Shown here piece by piece: positions 60,314-64,000 of a stretch of 64,000 nucleotides of DNA. The notes beneath the pieces are model-generated. The model saw nothing but the letters and a program-made list of their open reading frames with translations. It did not search any database and was not told where the DNA came from. Position numbers and translations under genes: made by a program. Numbering within the stretch: the first letter of the stretch is position 1; every line of letters starts with the position of its first letter. The DNA comes from Combretum micranthum (lineage: Eukaryota > Streptophyta > Magnoliopsida > Myrtales > Combretaceae), in the NCBI GenBank assembly GCA_024138025.1, contig JAMXBD010000636.1, forward strand, positions 310,001 to 374,000. Reading direction: 5' to 3'.

Positions 60314-60434
60314 TTAGTGCAAATTTTGATGTTGTATATAAAGCACTAACTCTAGGAACTCTATTATGATGTGATGTACTTAGTATTAGTGATGATAGTT
60401 AGTGCAATTTTTGATGTTGTATATATGGCACTAA
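60314..60434 (+). repeat. Twin TTAGTGC...GCACTAA hairpins, fourth copy
   Basis: Stems 60314-60320/60343-60349 and 60399-60405/60428-60434, spacing 85, unchanged although flanking bases differ. Confidence 0.55.
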
Positions 60435-60688
60435 TATGGAATACAAGTATGTTTATGTTTTGGTGTACATATATATATGTTATCATGTGTATGTAAATGT
60501 AAGTGAAGTAGTAAAGAAAGTATGCTCATGTTAGGAAAGTATCATGTGTATTTTTAAATTATGAAAGATTTACACATGCATGAGATACTCCATGAAAAAT
60601 GCAGTAAGAAGCATAAAAACTTGAATAGAAATGGTTACAATAAATGAGACTTACCTTATTTATATGTAATTTATGTAGAACGCCGAGA

Positions 60689-62060
60689 ATGAGAGGTGGA
60701 AGGAGAAGAACTGCAAGAGTACCAACAATCCACCTAATGAGGAACCGGCACTACAACCTAATCGCTTGGAGACTATTTTGCAAGCAATTCAACAACAGAA
60801 CACCTTAATTTTACAAGCTTTGCAAGCTGAAATACCACCTGTAGCACCACCTCCTGAGGCACCACCTATGCCTCAGTTTCTGCTAGGAGAAATGAGGAAC
60901 GTGTTGCATCGGTTCAACCACCTGTGGAAGAACCGAGAAATCAAGAACGACGTGTTGAATCTGCAGCTGAAGTGCAAGGACCACCTCGACATGATCATGA
61001 ATTACCACCTCCACACCTTGGAGACCACAAAGGAATTTGTTACCTGAGTTTATAAAGTGTAACAGGTACTTTGAGGGAATGCCGGGAAAACCGGAAGAAG
61101 CAGAAGATTGGTTGTCTCAATTGAGCGATCATTTGACGTTTTCAGATACCTGAAGCACTTAAGGTACCATACGGAACCTACTTGCTGCGATTAAGGGCAA
61201 GAATATGGTGGGATTCAAAGCAGAGAGGATTACCACATCCCATAACGTGGGAAGTTTTCAAACGGGAATTTCTGAAAGAATATTTCCCGGGCAGCTTGAA
61301 AGCAAAGTATAGTACAGATTAATGAATTTGACTCAAGGGAGTAAGACAATTGATGAATATGAACATGAATTCAATCGACTACTGCAATTTGCCCCTGCAT
61401 ACAAAGACAGTGATGAATTAAAAAGGCAAACTTTTATGGCTGGATTAGAGCCCCATTTCAGAGGAGGCTTACTGAATTTGAGATTATTGATTTTACTGCT
61501 ATGGTAGAGAAGGCGCGAGTGATAGAACGCGCTAGAAAATATGAAGTAGAAAGATATAAAAACGGGGGCAAACTTTTGGAAAAAGAATTCATGATAATGT
61601 GGGAACGAGTACTGTTCCTAAGAAAGGGAGATTTTTAAGCCAATTGGAAATGCCAAAAGTGGAAATACCGGGAGAAGTAATGTTACCTGTTGGAAATGCA
61701 AGGGCGCTCATTACCAAGAGACTGCCCACATCTGCAACATAAATGCTTTTATTGTGGTGAAAGTGGACATCATGTGCCAAATGTCCAAAAACGGCAAGTG
61801 CGACCTGCTTTATCTGTAAGAAGATAGGTCATATAGCAACTTACTGTCCTCAAAGGAGTACTGGAGGCAGGATCATCACAATCTAAAGGAGTTGTTGGAG
61901 AGAGATCAGAAAGAAGGCAATGCCAGTACTAACAAAAATACTGGAGCAGCTAGAATCTATGCTATGCACGGAACTCCAGTTGATGAAGAGGAGATAGAGG
62001 AGGATGATACTGAAAACATTTGGGAGGAAGCTGATTTAGATGATACCGGACTCATTGCAG
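60689..62060 (+). pseudogene. gag: gag, fourth copy (many frameshifts)
   Basis: The same MRGGRRRTARV start and domain order as the array gag. Small losses near 60727, 60830, 60872, 61013, 61120, 61137, 61319, 61398, 61458, 61560, 61635, 61713, 61775 and 61865 break it repeatedly. Several remove residues without pattern (the CCHC region is hit near 61775). It has the highest indel density of the four, but the substitution level is low. Confidence 0.83.
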
Positions 62061-62153
62061 GTATGTTATTATGTATGAGACACAAACACTTTAGATGCAC
62101 AATTAATGCTTTTATAAGTCCTAAATAACATGTAATGTATAATTGATAAATAG
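62061..62153 (+). other. gag-pol intron, fourth copy, 13 bases shorter
   Basis: Donor GCAG|GTATGT and acceptor AAATAG|GC are kept, but 13 bases including the early stop are deleted, giving 93 bases. The unspliced frame now runs to 62128. Confidence 0.7.
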
Positions 62154-64000
62154 GCACAATACAAGTGAAAGACCATTCGGTACGCTCTATTTGACACCGG
62201 CGCGACACATTCATTTATAGACACTGTATTAGCCAGACAATTAGGTCTAACATGTGAAGCTATGAATAAAGGGTTAGGGATCAGTACACCCACTGGAGGC
62301 ATGGTTATGACTCAGGAGATAGTGAAAGAATGCCCAATACAGATTGGGAATCAAGGATCAATTGTTGATCTAATTGTAGTGGATCTGCACAAATATGAAG
62401 TTATTTTGGGAATGACTTGGTTAGCTGCCACAAAAGCTAAGATCGATTGTCGTCTCAAGATGGTATCCTTTATAAATTGTCAAGGAGAAAGAAAAGAGTA
62501 CCAAGGAGAAATACTTCGAGACAAAGGAGTCAAATTAACAACCATTGAAGTTGATGATGATGGCACCGAGAAGTTGGGTGAAATTATTTTAGGAGCTGTT
62601 AATGGAGAACCAGAGAAACTTGATATTCATACTATAAGAACTGTGTGCGAATATCCAGATGTATTTCCAGAGAATTACCTGGTTTACCTCCACAAAGAGA
62701 AGTGGAATTCCCATTGATTTGATGCCTGGAACAGAACCAGTATCAAAAGCTCCGTATCGAATGGCACCTGTAGAATTGAAGGAATTAAAAGTGCAATTGC
62801 AGGAATTGATGGATAAAGGATTCATCAGACCCAGTGTATCTCCGTGGGGAGCCCCGGTGCTGTTTGTTAAAAAGAAGGATGGTTCATTGAGACTCTGTAT
62901 TGATTATAGGGAATTGAACAAGGTAACCATCAAAAACAAGTATCCATTACCAAGAATCGATGATTTGTTTGATCAACTACGTGGAGCAAAAATATTTTCC
63001 CGTATTGATCTCAAATCTGGATATCATCAAATTCGAATCAAGACAGAAGATATACCTAAGACTGCATTTCGAACACGGTATGGCCACTATGAATTTTTGG
63101 TTATGCCATTCGGACTGACTAATGCACCTGCGGTATTTATGGATTTGATGAATCGGATTTTTCGACCATTTTGGATATTTGTGTGATTGTGTTTATAGAT
63201 GATATATTGGTATATTCACCATCAGAGGAGCAGCATGAGGAGCATTTGAGGAATGTATTGCAGATTTTGAGGGATAATAAATTATATGCTAAATTGTCAA
63301 AGTGTGAATTTTGGCTTGAGAGCATATCTTTTCTTGGACACATCGTGTCTGGAGAAGGAATTTCAGTAGATCCTGCAAAGGTCAAAGCCATCGTGGAATG
63401 GAAAAGACCTGAGACAGTTACTGAAATCAGAAGTTTCTTGGGTTTAGCTGGATACTATCGGAAATTTGTACGGGATTTCTCAACAATTGCAAACCATTGA
63501 CGCAATTGACAAAGAAAAATGAAAAATTTGAATGGAATGAAAAGCGGGAGCAAAGTTTCCAAGAATTGAAGAAGAGATTAGTGTCAGCACCAATATTGGT
63601 CTTACCCAATGATCATGACCCATATGTTATATAGTGATGCGTCCAAAAATGGTTTGGGATGTGTATTAATGCAGAATGGAAAAGTAATAGCATATGCTTC
63701 CAGGCAATTGAAACCCCATGAGATGAATTACCCTACTCATGACTTGGAACTAGCTGCTATTGTTTTTGCACTCAAAATTTGGAGACACTATTTATATGGT
63801 CAAAGGTGTGAAATTTATACTGATCATAAAAGTTTGAAGTATATATTCACACAAAAAGAATTGAACATGAGGCAACGACGATGGTTGGAGCTAATAAAGG
63901 ATTATGATTTGGGTATCAATTATCACCCAGGAAAAATGAACGCCGTCGCTGATGCTTTGAGTCGGAAAAACTATGGTGAAGTAGCCTCAATGCTGACTGA
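62154..64000 (+). CDS. pol: pol, fourth copy, partial (window end)
   Basis: Protease (start has lost two bases near 62180), RT with complete [22 protein letters not shown] and FIDDILVYS, and RNase H to [10 protein letters not shown]. Breaks are near 62672 (PEELPGLP region, same lesion as unit 1), 62710, 63168 (two bases), 63492 (same lesion as unit 1) and 63630. Elsewhere nearly identical to unit 2. Integrase lies beyond the window. Confidence 0.86.

Larger units (their letters stand above)
52989..64000 (+). mobile_element. Fourth copy of the array family, truncated by the window end
   Basis: LTR 5, primer site, ORF0 with an insertion, gag, intron and pol to the end of RNase H. It sits inside the minus-strand old element; the five bases before it, GACAA, should recur after its 3' LTR outside the window. 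LTR 5 differs from LTRs 1-4 at roughly one base in ten or more, with some stretches (56130-56340) barely alignable. From about 59500 the internal region becomes almost identical to the array units, and from about 62150 differs by only scattered bases. Confidence 0.88.

Noticed and set aside
1..64000. CRISPR arrays, tRNA or rRNA genes, bacterial operons
   Set aside because: No regularly spaced short repeats, no tRNA-like cloverleaf (the TGGTATCAGAGC motifs are primer sites only), and no ribosomal RNA sequence.

Overview
The window is AT-rich plant nuclear DNA made almost entirely of Ty3/gypsy LTR retrotransposons of the chromovirus (Tekay/Del-like) lineage. The evidence is initiator-Met tRNA primer sites, a gag with CCHC knuckles, a PR-RT-RNaseH-INT polyprotein ending in a chromodomain-like segment, and spliceosomal-type introns. 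No host gene, tRNA, rRNA, CRISPR array or bacterial-type operon is visible. The species cannot be named from this sequence.

Layout. 1-289 is host flank. 290-36046 is one compound insertion, LTR-internal-LTR-internal-LTR-internal-LTR: four ~4.0 kb LTRs shared by three ~6.56 kb internal regions (period ~10.57 kb), with a single 5-bp target duplication (ATTAT) around the whole 35.8 kb. 36047-37897 is host flank again, with diverged duplications but no recognised gene. 37898 to at least 52988 is an old minus-strand element. Its 3' LTR (37898-38285 plus 47245-50387) was split by a plus-strand solo LTR (38286-47244, TSD AAAAT), which was itself split by a 5.3 kb minus-strand solo LTR (41770-47106, TSD ACTTC). 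The decayed internal region (50388-52988) is then interrupted by another plus-strand element of the array family (52989 to past the window end). That element carries a 1.8 kb insertion (57701-59498, TSD GTGGA) in its first ORF.

Each array-type internal region runs: tRNA-iMet primer site, an extra ORF (called ORF0 here), a spacer with twin hairpins, gag, a ~106-bp in-frame intron, pol (PR, RT, RNase H, INT, chromodomain-like tail) and the polypurine tract. The intron holds the gag stop codon. Unspliced RNA would therefore give Gag and spliced RNA Gag-Pol.

The most interesting signal is inside the very long LTRs. Downstream of the TATA box and a GC-rich block there are two short exon-like segments (about 55 and 60 nt) with good splice sites. 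They recur at the same relative place and size in a strongly diverged LTR family (41770-47106), and partly in the two other LTRs. From the second of these exons, a splice to an acceptor just upstream of ORF0 would keep the reading frame and remove the primer site. This suggests a retrovirus-like split between spliced mRNA and genomic RNA; it is an inference that transcripts would have to test.

Every gag/pol/ORF0 copy is broken by 1-2 base indels. Most are private to one copy and lie in short homopolymers, as expected from under-polished long-read assembly. Some are shared between copies and may be real. No copy is intact as written.
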